Origin: Prorocentrum cordatum
Lineage: Eukaryota > Sar > Dinophyceae > Prorocentrales > Prorocentraceae
Direction: 5' to 3'
NCBI GenBank assembly: GCA_963575745.1
Contig: CAUYUJ010004776.1
Coordinates: forward strand, 40,001 to 66,929
DNA length: 26,929 bases
This document shows, in pieces, positions 10,515 to 19,555 of the stretch. Every line of letters starts with the position of its first letter. Position 1 is the first letter of the stretch. A model generated the notes under the pieces. It had not been told where the DNA came from. It searched no databases and worked only from the letters and a program-made list of their open reading frames with translations. A program made the translations under genes and the position numbers.

Positions 10515-11440
10515 ATTGGGCGTCGTGTAGGTTTGTAGGAGACCCTGCGCCAAGGAGGGCAGCTTCCCACGCACGCTGGGCGGCAGCTCCAGCCCGGCGC
10601 GAGCGTTGCCTAGCGCGTGGGCAGAGCAGACAGGGTCGGCGGACACGTCCTGGGCATCCTCGTTGTGAGAGGGCACACGGACCACCGCGACAGAGCCAGG
10701 GCCACGATTCCTTACAGCCTTGCCGATGCGCTGCCATAGGTCTAGGTTGGCGCCGTGAGGATGCAGGTGGCGGTTCGACCTCCACCCGTCCAGGAGCGGC
10801 ATGGTATCTGTGACATAGCGGAGGTCGCCAAAGGAATGCTCGAGCGCGAGCGCGAAGGCCAGGAGCTCGGCACGCGGGACAGGTTGAAAAGGGCCGTCGA
10901 GGCCCGAGAGCACGCCGCCCCAGGGGGACCCACTCCCCGAAGTGGCTCTTCATGGCGATCACGGCGGCCCCCACCCTGCGGCGGCGGGGATCGGCACTAC
11001 ATTGCCATCCCGATCCGTCTCCATACGGGGCTAGGAGGCCGTCCGAGTCTGCGCACCCCTCCCAATCCCGCCCAACCCAGCTCCGCCCACCGTCCCCACC
11101 CAGATCGACAAAGACAGGGTGCGTGTCCGCACGGGCGGCTAGGCCACGGAGCCAGCATGCTGGGGCGGCGTCTGCGCCGACGAGGGCAGAGAGGAGGAGC
11201 GCGTCAGATTTCTGGTAATCCTCGTGGTCGCGGTTGGAGGGGCAGAGCCAGATCTTGTGCATGAGGGTCTCGGATGGAGCGCCACACTTCGGGCGTGCCG
11301 CGTCTGTTTGGTAGCCCGCGTTGATGAGCCTCTCCCTGGGCCATTGCGCTCCCGCGACCACGCACAGGTTGAGGGCCCATTGGTCGAACTGGCCCTTGCT
11401 CATGAACCTGTTCATCTCAGTGGTGACGGTATGCACGTCG
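10515..11440 (-). pseudogene. LINE 2 C-terminal part: Cys/His motif and RNase H domain
   Basis: RNase H removes RNA from RNA-DNA hybrids made during retrotransposition. The first frame carries KCGAPSETLMHKIWLCP (about 11292-11240), a C...H...C motif; the residue at the expected extra Cys is Arg (CGC), one base from TGC. The RNase H fold begins with YGDGSG (about 11024-11008), a DGSG active-site strand. After a one-base shift in a G4 run near 10905 come PRAELLAF with the catalytic Glu (about 10870), YVTDTM with the second Asp (10801-10820) and VPSHN (about 10663-10677). The final motif reads GNARAGLEL where families usually have GNxxAD, so the last metal-binding Asp is missing. Confidence 0.8.
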
Positions 11441-13232
11441 GCTCCACCTCGCTGGAGGCCTCGCCATCGAGGTGCTTCGCTGCGTCGTTCCAGCAGGCTG
11501 TCCCGATGGTCTGGCATAACGCGAGGGCCAACTGCGTAGGGTAGATCTCCTCGCGGCGGTCCTCCCAGTCGCCGCAGTCCTTGTGCGGTAGGAGCCACGT
11601 CTGCTCGGCTTGCTCACCTTCGCGAGGCTGGCGGGACCACTCGTAGGGAGTCGGGCAGTCGCACCCGCACCCTGCGTCCACGAGGGTGGCCTGGACGGCA
11701 GAGATGGGGCCGACCACTTTGCGCCAGCGCTTGTTGCCGTAGCCGATGGCCTTCGCGAAGATGAGCCGCCAGGCGTGGGTGATGCGCTTGTGGTGGTTCG
11801 GGTTGGCGAACCAGGCGGAAAGCCACTCCAGGATGGTATGCTTGCGGAGCTCGGTGCCAGGGTCCTTGTCGCCGAGGGGCAAGGCGAGCGTGGTGGTGAG
11901 GCACCTGCCAGGGACCTTGCCTGCGATCGCCTGGGCGGCCTGGCGCCGCGCCGCTGCAGGGTGGTGGCGCTCGGGGAGAGGCCCATTACCTGATGGCCGT
12001 AGGCCCCCTGCGGTCTGGAGCCCGTGGTCTAGAGGCCCGGCGCGATCTCGGCGGGCGAGGCATGCCTGCGGATCTTGGCGATGATGCGGCTTGTCCTCCG
12101 CTTCGCCGTGAGCGCCCTCTTGGTGCCCTTGGCCGCGACCCTCCCGCGCGCCCCGATCGTGTCGACGCCTAAGTCGACGGAGGCGTTGGCGCCCGTCATG
12201 GGGTATCCCTCTCGCTTGAGGGCGACGTGGACGTTTATGGCCACCGCTGGACTGGAGGCGATGGCAGTGGTCTTCGGGGACACCTTGAACTCCGCCTCGA
12301 TCATGCCGTTGCAGAGGATCGCCCCAACGGCGGCGAGGTCCTTGGCGGCCTGCTTGGGCTTCCCTTCGGTCCTGGCGACAGTGTCGTCTACGAAGGTCCA
12401 GAGTCCCGCGTAGATGTAGTTCTGGTGGGCCCTCGCCAGGATGGGGCCAAGGTACACCTTGGCTAGTTTCCCGCCGTGGGCGCTGCCTGCGACGATGGAT
12501 CGCTGCGGGTCGATAATGTCGCTGACCCACCCGTGAATCCGCAGGTACTTGGGCGCGAGGAAGAGTTGCACCTCGAGGGCCACCACGGCAGGAGGGAAGT
12601 TGACCTGGATGGCCGTGTCGAGGAGCTTCGCGAAGTTGACCGAGTCGTAGAATTTCTCGACGTCCATGAGGAGGGTGGCGTAGGAGAAGCCAAGGGCCGC
12701 CGCCGTCTCGTCGAGGAGCGCCCTCGTGACGGCAGCACGTAGGGCGCTGGAGCCCTTGATCGCAGTGTCCCAGAACGCGCCGAGCTGGCTGGACCAGGTC
12801 GGTAATGATGGCGCGGAGCTTGCTCCACGTCTTGGCGACTGCGGGGAGCATGCCGAGGATGCGCTCCCCGCCCGCTGGCTTGGGGGCCATCGCTCCCACG
12901 GTGGCGCAGAGCTGCTGCGGCCACAGCCCGCTGGACTCCACGAAGTTGTAGATCGCAGCGAGATTCTCGATGCCTTTAGGCGGCAGGCGCTGGATGTCCA
13001 GGGGCCCGATGTTGTCGACCCCGCGCGCCTTCTTGGGGTCGGCTACGCTGACCACGGCGTAGATGTGCTGCGGCTCGATCGGAGGGAAGGGGTCCTCCTG
13101 AGTAAGCCGCATGGCCTCGAGGTAGGACTGGATGATACGCTTCTCTTCGTAGGTGTTGGTGGACCAGACCTGCCGCCAGACGTCGACCCCCGAGGCGTTG
13201 TCGATCCTTGACGTGGGAATGGTATGGTGCAT
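11425..13232 (-). pseudogene. Divergent reverse transcriptase (FVDD type), frameshifted
   Basis: The first ATG of the coherent frame is at 13232. The N-terminal part has ARGVDNIGPLDIQRLP and then MAPKPAGGERILGMLP, the region before the palm. A shift near 12790 moves to the frame giving AFWDTAIKGSSALRAA and then motif A, LLMDVEKFYDSVNFAKL (Met at 12667). Motif B reads SIVAGSAHGGKLAKVYL (12499-12449) with no PQG or RQG box. Motif C is TFVDDTVAR, with the two catalytic Asp codons inside 12394-12383. DLGVDT follows at about 12180. Another shift near 12030 leads into a Trp-rich C-terminal region (ILEWLSAWFANPN, AWRLIFAKAIGYGNKRW) that runs to about 11425. The motif A Asp and the VDD pair are intact, but the gene is broken. 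Confidence 0.8.
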
Positions 13233-13329
13233 CGTTGTTTGGCTTTCGGAACAGAAGAAGCTTGCGCACCGTGCCGCGCAGGAGCGGGGCCTGAAAGGAG
13301 TCCAGACGCAGCAATTACGGAACATAGGC

Positions 13330-13500
13330 GCCGTTCCCGGGGGAGGGGAGGAGGGGGAGGAGGAAGGTGAGGAAGAGGGGGAGCAAAAGGGGGAGGAAGA
13401 GGAAGAGGAGGAGGAGGAGGAGGAGGAGGAGGAGGAGGAGCAGGAGCAGGAGGAGAAGGAAGAGGAGCAAGAAGAGAAGGAGAAGAGGAGGAGGCAACAG
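13330..13500 (+). repeat. GAG/GGA-rich microsatellite tract
   Basis: About 170 bp of purine-rich sequence with a nearly pure GAG core at about 13399-13440. It reads as poly-Glu on one strand and poly-Ser or poly-Leu on the other; these are not treated as genes. It borders the 5'-truncated end of the LINE at 10515-13232. Confidence 0.9.
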
Positions 13501-13564
13501 CGGCGGCGAGGGGCGGCGAGGGCGGCCGCCGCCCTCGGATCGCGCAGCCGTCTGGGCACGCAGC

Positions 13565-14262
13565 CGTCCGGGCCCGCGCGTCTGTCTGGGCCCGCGAGGT
13601 GGGCTCGAGGGACGGCGGCGCTTCTGGACCTCGGTGGGCCCTGGAAGCGACAGGGCCGTTTTTTTGCCGGTTCCGTTTTGCCGTTTTTTTGCCGATTCCG
13701 ACGCCGTTGCTCTGCTGGTTCCGTCGCTTTTTTTACGGTGAAAAAACGGCTTTGCCGTTTCCGGGGCCCATTAAGGGGCCCGCGAGGTGGGCTCGAGGGA
13801 CGGCAGCGCTTCTGGACCCCTCCGGCTCGAGGGGGAGAGGGAGGGAGACGATCGCCGTTCGGGTGTTGCTAGAAGTACCCCTGGCCCAAGGTACCCCCGG
13901 ATTCTCAGGGTGACCCAGACGGCCTCCAGGGCACCCCTCACGAGGCCCAGAGGGCCCGCGCATCTGTCTGGGCCCGCGAGGTGGGCCCTGGAAACGACAG
14001 GGCCGTTTTTATACCGGTTCCGTTTTGCCGTCTTATGGCTGTTACCGACGCGGTTTTTCACCGGTTCCGTCGCCGTTCTTTTACGGGTTCCCGCTCTGGT
14101 TCCACTCCTGGAGCCGTTTTTGTTGTCGTTTCCGGTCGCCGTTGTTTTACCGTTTCCATTTTCAAGGGAAACGGTGAAAAAACGGCCCTGCCGTTTCCGG
14201 AGCCCACTAAGTTCTGGACCCCTCCGGCTCGAGGGGGAGAGGGACGGCGACGATCGCCGTGG
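13565..14262 (+). repeat. Tandem duplication of a ~400-bp unit
   Basis: TCTGTCTGGGCCCGCGAGGT occurs at 13581 and again at about 13973, a period of about 392 bp. The order is repeated after each: GACAGGGCCGTTTTT, GGTTCCGTTTTGCCG, GAAAAAACGGC, and CTTCTGGACCCCTCCGGCTC followed by GAGGGGGAGAGGG. Copy 1 carries an extra segment with GTACCCCTGGCCCAAGGTAC. The copies are clearly diverged, with many substitutions and small indels. No coding function is recognised. Confidence 0.8.
14139..14185. repeat. 20-bp stem hairpin inside copy 2 of the ~400-bp unit
   Basis: The left arm 14139-14158 and right arm 14166-14185 are inverted copies with about 16 of 20 positions pairing around a 7-nt loop. Copy 1 has a weaker version near 13726-13753. 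Both contain GTGAAAAAACGGC on the right side. Confidence 0.6.
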
Positions 14263-14840
14263 GGGACACGGATTTTGGCGGGGCGATAACACGGAGTAAG
14301 GCGCGCGGGTTAGCAACGGGCCCCGTGTTCCTACGGCATCGGCGCGCTCTGCGGCCAAATCAGGCGACACCGGCCGCAGGTTTCGGGGAGTACTTTCCCC
14401 GATCCGTGTGAGCGCCAGATCCACGGATCTGATCCATGCTAGCGTGTGCCCGAGGGTCCTGAGCGAAACGGGTCCTGAGGCTTTTCGCAGTTTTCGGGCC
14501 CCGGGGGCTCTTCCACCGTTCCGGGAGCGTCAGAAGATTGCGCGGGATGAAGAACTGGCCCCGACGACAGTGTCGGTACTTCTGGGGACTCTGCATCAGA
14601 AATCGGTGGCCACATGTGAACGCTACCCCCACCCCCCACCATCTCTACCCACCTGTCGTTGAAAGTAGGTATTTTTGGATTCCCAGATTCCAATCTACTT
14701 TCAGCGCCTTCCTACTTCAAGAGTCGAGTGGATTTCCCTCTTCCCTCCTCTTCAGGAGGCGGGCGGAAACCCAATCTATTGCGAAGGCCTTACGGCCGTT
14801 GCCGCCGACCCTGAAGATGACGAAAGACAACACGAGGGGG
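14263..14840. other. Unique spacer, no supported gene
   Basis: Moderately GC-rich sequence without a recognisable domain on either strand. A small inverted repeat (TGAAAGTAG at 14660-14668 with CTACTTTCA at 14695-14703, 26-nt spacer) is the only structure seen. Confidence 0.4.
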
Positions 14841-14847
14841 GGGGGCA

Positions 14848-14930
14848 CGAGGAGGAGGAGGAGGAGGAGGAGGAGGAGGAGGCGGAAGGGAGTATGAGGA
14901 GGAAGGGTGAAGGGGGAGGAGGAGGAGGCC
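14848..14930 (+). repeat. GAG-rich microsatellite
   Basis: GAG triplets run at about 14848-14880, followed by a looser GGA-rich tail to about 14930. This low complexity extends the open frame of the adjoining element. Confidence 0.85.
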
Positions 14931-14964
14931 TTATGGATGTTGGTTGGGATCTCGTGGTTGACCT

Positions 14965-15590
14965 CTCGGGGGCGTCTGGAAGGCAACTTGAAGCCTCTTG
15001 GGGGCCGTTGTGGGGCCTCTTCGGGCCTCTTTTGGGCCTCTTGGGGCTTCCGGAGGCCGTCTTCGGCGCATCTTGGGGGCGTCTTGGCGCCGCTTGGGGG
15101 CCTCTTGGGGCCTTTTGGGGGCCTCTTGGGGCTTCCCGGGGGCCTCTTAGGGCGGAAGTCTCGAATTCTCGGTTCCTCGTCTCTCTCTTGGCCGTTTCTT
15201 GGGCCCGTCTTGGGGCCCTATTAGGCCGTCTTGGGCGCCTCTTGGGCTGTCCTGGGGCCTTCTTGGGCCGTCTTGGGGCCCTCTTGTAGGCCTCTTGGTG
15301 CGCTCTTGGGGGCCTCTTGGGCCGTCTTGGAGTGTCGACAAGCCGAAAAGACGAGAAGGCCGAAATCATTCAAAAACCGATGTAAAATTTACGATTTTGG
15401 CTTCTGGGGCCCTGTTGGGAGTGCTCTTGGGGCTCTCTTGGAGCGTCTTGAGGGCCTCTTGGGCCGTCTTCGGGCCGTCTTGGGCGTCTTGGGGCGATCG
15501 TTCGTCGAGTCGAGGCCCTCTTGTACCCTTTTGGGGGTGTCTCCTGGCGCTCTTGGCTCGTCTTGAAGCTTTTCTGAGCTCCGGGACCCC
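14965..15590 (+). repeat. GCCTCTTGGG-type ~600-bp element, copy A
   Basis: It is made of degenerate 10-13 bp units such as GGGCCTCTTGG and GCCGTCTTGGG, but it is not just a minisatellite, because two non-repetitive landmarks are embedded in it. One is GGCGGAAGTCTCGAATTC followed by TCGGTTCC (15151-15177). The other is an AT-richer 67-bp core at 15337-15403 with AAGCCGAAAAGACG and ACGATTTTGGCTTC. The same landmarks occur at the same spacing, inverted, in copy B. Long frames are open on both strands, reading Leu/Gly/Trp-rich on plus and Pro/Arg/Lys-rich on minus. Whether any is translated is unknown. Confidence 0.85.
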
Positions 15591-15739
15591 CCGGGGAGGA
15601 TGCGTATCTGGGTGGCGACCCCCCCCGGCGACCCCCCCCCCCACCCCCCCACCCCCGGCGGGGAGGGTAGGGAGGGGCTTCGCCACGACTCAACTACGAC
15701 GTTGCTCAATGTCGCTTTGGCTCGCGCGCTCAAGGAGAC

Positions 15740-15797
15740 GGGGAACGACGAAGACGACGAGGGACAACGGAGACGGAGACGACGAGGACACGACGGA

Positions 15798-15884
<87 letters not shown>

Positions 15885-15905
15885 GATTCACGCAAGACGA
15901 CGACA
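15740..15905 (+). repeat. (ACG)n / (GAC)n microsatellite
   Basis: A nearly pure GAC triplet run at about 15797-15880 is flanked by looser GACGA-rich sequence. One frame reads poly-Asp, another poly-Thr; neither is treated as a protein. Confidence 0.95.
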
Positions 15906-15952
15906 CCGGGATGCGTCTTCCACACGCCGACAGGGTCGGCGGATTTTGAATG

Positions 15953-16423
15953 CTGAGGCAGGCTGAGGCTGAGGCTGAGGCAGGCTGAGGGTGAGGCAGG
16001 CTGAGGCTGAGGCTGAGGCTGAAGGCAGACTGAGGCTGAGGCTGAAGCAGGCTGAGGCTGAGGCTGAGGCAGGCTGAGGCGGAGGCTGAGGCAGGCTGAG
16101 GCTGAGGCAGGCTGAGGCTGAGGCTGAGCTGAGGCAGGCTGAGGCTGAGGCAGGCTGAGGCTGAGGCCGAGGCTGAAGGCAGACTGAGGCTGAGGCTGAA
16201 GCAGGCTGAGGCTGAGGCTGAGGCAGGCTGAGGCTGAGGCTGAGGCAGGCTGATGCTGAGGCAGGCTGAGGCTGAGGCTGAGGCTGATGCAGGCTGAGGC
16301 TGAGGCAGGCTGAGGCTGAGGCCGAGGCTGAAGGCAGACTGAGGCTGAGGCTGAAGCAGGCTGAGGCTGAGGCTGAGGCAGGCTGAGGCTGAGGCTGAGG
16401 CTGAGGCTGAGGCTGAGGCTGAG
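15953..16423 (+). repeat. GGCTGA satellite, array 1
   Basis: The array consists of GGCTGA hexamers broken by GGCA insertions. A higher-order unit is visible: the variant marker GAAGGCAGAC occurs at 16021, 16175 and 16330, spacings 154 and 155 bp. The left edge is ATTTTGAATG followed by CTGAGGCAGG (15943-15962), the same junction as array 2. The minus strand reads as a long Ala/Ser-rich frame because 6-bp units keep frame. Confidence 0.95.
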
Positions 16424-16585
16424 GCTGTGACTGCGACTGCCGTTGCCACTGCGACTGTCATCGCGAATGCGACTACGACTGCGAGAACAGCAGAATTCTA
16501 CAACTGGATTCTCATCTGAATCTTAAGGGGAATGCTTCCAGATATGCTCCTACACATCGCTGTTAGGTTGCTTTGCCGGGATAAT
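16424..16585 (+). repeat. 162-bp segment, copy 1 (repeated at 18467-18628)
   Basis: This segment follows GGCTGA array 1 directly and is repeated after array 2 with 159 of 162 positions identical (differences near GATTCTCATCTGAATCTT). It begins GCTGTGACTGCGACTGCC and ends TTGCCGGGATAAT. The offset is exactly 2,043 bp with no indels. Confidence 0.9.
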
Positions 16586-16726
16586 TTTAATGATTACCTA
16601 AAAGCTTTTGCTGATAGGTTTCTAGTAGGGTCAAAAGAGAGCAGCAGATGACTCCACAGGGGGGTCGGGGCGGCATCCGGGGAGCTGTGTCCGAACTCGT
16701 GTCCGAATGCGCTTTTCGCAAACAGT
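16586..16726. other. Short unique spacer between the 162-bp segment and the 73-bp satellite
   Basis: No feature seen. It has no counterpart after the second 162-bp copy beyond the first few bases, so it marks the edge of the duplicated block. Confidence 0.5.
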
Positions 16727-17147
16727 CACACACTTCGTGCTCTTCGACCTCCCAGAACTCCATTCCCGGGCCACATTCTGAATGCCCGGAGCCAACTGTA
16801 GGCCACTTCGTGCTCTTCGACTTCCCAGAACTCCATTCCCGGGCCACATTTTGGATGCCCGGAGCCAACTGTAGGCCACTTCGTGCTCTTCGAGTTCCCA
16901 GAACTCCATTCCCGGGCCACATTTTGGATGCCCGGAGCCAACTGTAGGCCACTTCGTGCTCTTCGAGTTCCCAGAACTCCATTCCCGGGCCACATTTTGA
17001 ATGCCCGGAGCCAACTGTAGGCCACTTCGTGGTCTTCGAGTTCCCAGAACTCCATTCCTGGGCATGATTTTGAATGCCCGGAGCCAACTGTAGGCCACTT
17101 CGTGTTCTTCGAGTTCCCAGAGTTCCATTCCCGGGCCACATTTTGAA
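16727..17147 (+). repeat. 73-bp tandem satellite (about 6 units)
   Basis: GGCCACTTCGTG recurs at 16801, 16875, 16947, 17020 and 17093, periods of 72-74 bp, with a variant first unit near 16727. Each unit contains CTCTTCGAGTTCCCAGAACT, TTCCCGGGCCACATTTTG and ATGCCCGGAGCCAACTGTAG. All three minus frames are open because 73 bp shifts the phase by one each unit. That is a property of the repeat, not evidence for a gene. Confidence 0.95.
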
Positions 17148-18466
17148 TGCTGAGGCAGGCTGAGGCTGAGGCTGAGGCAGGCTGAGGCTGAGGCAGGCTG
17201 AGGCTGAGGCCGAGGCTGAGGCAGACTGAGGCTGAGGCTGAAGCAGGCTGAGGCTGAGGCTGAGAGGCAGGCTGAGGCTGAGGCTGAGCTGCTGGCTGAT
17301 GCTGAGGCAGGCTGAGGCTGAGGCTGAGGCTGATGCAGCTGAGGCTGAGGCTGAGGCTGAGCCGAGGCTGAAGGCAGACTGAGGCTGAGGCTGAAGCAGG
17401 CTGAGGCTGAGGCTGAGGCAGGCTGAGGCTGAGGCTGAGGCTGAGGCTGATGGCAGGCTGAGGCTGAGGCTGAGGCTGAGGCTGAGGCCGAGGCTGAGGC
17501 TGAGGCTGATGAGGCTGAGGCTGATGCTGAGGCAGGCTGAGGCTGAGGCAGGCTGAGGCTGAGGCTGAGGCAGGCTGAGGCTGAGGCAGGCTGAGGCTGA
17601 GGCCGAGGCTGAGGCTGAGGCTGAGGCTGAGCAGGCTGAGGCTGAGGCTGAGGCAGGCTGAGGCTGAGGCTGAGGCTGAGGCTGAGGCTGAGGCTGAGGC
17701 TGAGGTGAGGCTGAGGCTGAGGCTGATGCAGGCTGAGGCTGAGGCAGGCTGAGGCTGAGGCCGAGGCTGAAGGCAGACTGAGGCTGAGGCTGAAGCAGGC
17801 TGAGGCTGAGGCTGAGGCAGGCTGAGGCTGAGGCTGAGGCAGGCTGATGCTGAGGCAGGCTGAGGCTAAGGCTGAGGCTGATGCAGGCTGAGGCTGCGGC
17901 AGGCTGAGGCTGAGGCCGAGGCTGAAGGCAGACTGAGGCTGAGGCTGAAGCTGAGGCTGAGGCTGAGGCTGAGGCTGAGGCTGAGGCTGAGGCTGAGGCT
18001 GAGGCAGGCTGAGGCAGGCTGAGGCTGAGGCCGAGGCTGAAGGCAGACTGAGGCTGAGGCTGAAGCAGGCTGAGGCTGAGGCTGAGGCAGGCTGAGGCTG
18101 AGGCTGAGGCAGGCTGATGCTGAGGCAGGCTGAGGCTGAGGCTGAGGCTGATGCAGGCTGAGGCTGAGGCAGGCTGAGGCTGAGGCCGAGGCTGAAGGCA
18201 GACTGAGGCTGAGGCTGAAGCAGGCTGAGGCTGAGGCTGAGGCAGGCTGAGGCTGAGGCAGGCTGAGGCTGAGGCTGAGGCAGGCTGATGCTGAGGCAGG
18301 CTGAGGCTGAGGCTGAGGCTGATGCAGGCTGAGGCTGAGGCAGGCTGAGGCTGAGGCCGAGGCTGAAGGCAGACTGAGGCTGAGGCTGAAGCAGGCTGAG
18401 GCTGAGGCTGAGGCAGGCTGAGGCTGAGGCAGGCTGAGGCTGAGGCTGAGGCAGGCTGAGGCTGAG
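17148..18466 (+). repeat. GGCTGA satellite, array 2
   Basis: A longer array of the same GGCTGA/GGCA units. The GAAGGCAGAC marker lies at 17370, 17769, 17924, 18039, 18194 and 18365. Spacings of 155, 115, 155 and 171 bp show a ~155-bp higher-order unit with one deletion and one insertion of about 16 bp. The 17370-17769 part is less regular. It starts at the same ATTTTGAATGC junction as array 1 and ends at the second 162-bp segment. Confidence 0.95.
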
Positions 18467-18628
18467 GCTGTGACTGCGACTGCCGTTGCCACTGCGACTG
18501 TCATCGCGAATGCGACTACGACTGCGAGAACAGCAGAATTCTACAACTGGATTATCATCCGAATCGTAAGGGGAATGCTTCCAGATATGCTCCTACACAT
18601 CGCTGTTAGGTTGCTTTGCCGGGATAAT
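18467..18628 (+). repeat. 162-bp segment, copy 2
   Basis: Near-identical partner of 16424-16585 (three substitutions). After GGGATAAT the two flanks diverge (TTTAATGATT versus CATTGCTTGA). Confidence 0.9.
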
Positions 18629-18660
18629 CATTGCTTGAAAGCAGACCGTAAGAAACGATG

Positions 18661-19116
18661 AGACAACCATCGGGCCAATTATCGGGCACATCAATCTGGA
18701 CAACCATCGGGACAACCGTCGGGGCAATCATCGGGGCAACCATCGGGGCAGCCGTCGCGCCAACCATCTGGGCAACCATCGGGACAACCATCGGGACAAC
18801 CATTGGGGAAACCTTAACGACAACCATCGGGCAACCATTATGGCACGATCGGACTACTGAATGGGTGAAAGCTTTTGAGGGCGAGTCCACGCGGAGTACC
18901 AGTTATTTCTACACCATCGAAGGCAACATTACAGCAAGGTCAACCAACAACAACCGAACACAAACAACTTTGGACGGGCGCACGGTCTCGGCAACAAAAC
19001 AAGGCAGAACCGAGATAAATGGATGTCCCGATGGTTTTCCAGGTAGTTGCCCCGATAAGTGTCCCGATGATCTTCCCGACGGTTGTCCCGATGGTTGCCC
19101 CGACGGTTGTGCTGAT
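18661..19116. repeat. Foldback of 12-bp units (ACCATCGGGACA)
   Basis: 18661-18838 is a run of degenerate ACCATCGGGACA units. 19019-19116 is a run of the reverse complement, TGTCCCGATGGT. They are separated by about 180 bp of unrelated sequence, so the region can form a long imperfect hairpin. A small related fragment (CAACCTTCGGGACAACC) lies near 20261. The frames read as four-residue repeats (TIGT, QPSG, CPDG) and are not called as genes. Confidence 0.85.
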
Positions 19117-19202
19117 GCATTCTTGGTGGGCCATCGCCGTCCCTCTCCCTCGCACTCACGCACCGCCTCTCCTTTTAACCCTCCCCCTCCGTTCTCCAAG
19201 GC

Positions 19203-19320
19203 GGCGACGGTGACGACGACGATGGACGACGACTACGGCGACGAACGACGATCGACGACGGCAACGACATCCGACGACACCGACGACGGTGGGCGACGAC
19301 GGCGACGACGAGGAGAAAAG
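19203..19320 (+). repeat. Imperfect GACGAC-rich tract
   Basis: A degenerate GAC/ACG triplet repeat, weaker than the tract at 15797-15880. No coding feature. Confidence 0.8.
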
Positions 19321-19485
19321 GAGGATGAATATGGGAAGAGGAGGATGACGGAGCAGAATTCGCCGGCCCAACGGGCCAGGGCGTGCTAAGATCTCAGGTA
19401 ACTGGTTAACAGTATTAACAGTATTTCTAGTTCGCGCGCGCGGGGCGGCCCCTGGGGGTCCCCCGGCGAAAAGTACCCCGACCAA

Positions 19486-19540
19486 CGCCCGACCGCCGCC
19501 CGACCGCCGCCCGACCGCCGCCCGACCACCGCCCGACCAA
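19486..19540 (+). repeat. 11-bp tandem repeat (CGCCCGACCGC), 5 units
   Basis: Five 11-bp units: three are exact, the fourth and fifth end in CAC and CAA. It lies just before copy B of the ~600-bp element. Confidence 0.9.
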
Positions 19541-19555
19541 GTCTACTCAGAGATG

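Larger units (their letters stand above)
10515..13232 (-). mobile_element. Decayed, 5'-truncated LINE with divergent RT and RNase H
   Basis: On the minus strand, in order: an RT N-terminal region (from about 13232), RT palm motifs (12670-12380), a long C-terminal region, a Cys/His motif (about 11295-11235) and an RNase H domain (about 11025-10590). No endonuclease is visible upstream of the RT; the sequence instead runs into GAG-rich low complexity. That is consistent with the 5' truncation common after target-primed reverse transcription. Frameshifts near 12790, 12030, 11430 and 10900 break it. The RT family differs clearly from that of the LINE at 2428-7964. Confidence 0.8.

Noticed and set aside
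9967-10530. 187-codon plus frame through the foldback element
   Set aside because: The frame is mostly the foldback plus antisense of a possible LINE region; the LINE RNase H strand is minus here.
15389-15404. ATTTTGGCT as a spliced-leader relict
   Set aside because: Only nine bases match and the preceding CCGTAGCC is absent; it belongs to the core of the ~600-bp element.
15730-16461. 243-codon minus frame rich in Ala and Ser (also 17866-18504)
   Set aside because: A 6-bp GGCTGA repeat keeps every frame open; no non-repeat coding part supports it.
16587-17141. 184-codon minus frame with a 24-residue repeat
   Set aside because: The 73-bp unit shifts phase each copy, so all three frames are open together. 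This explains the frame without a gene.
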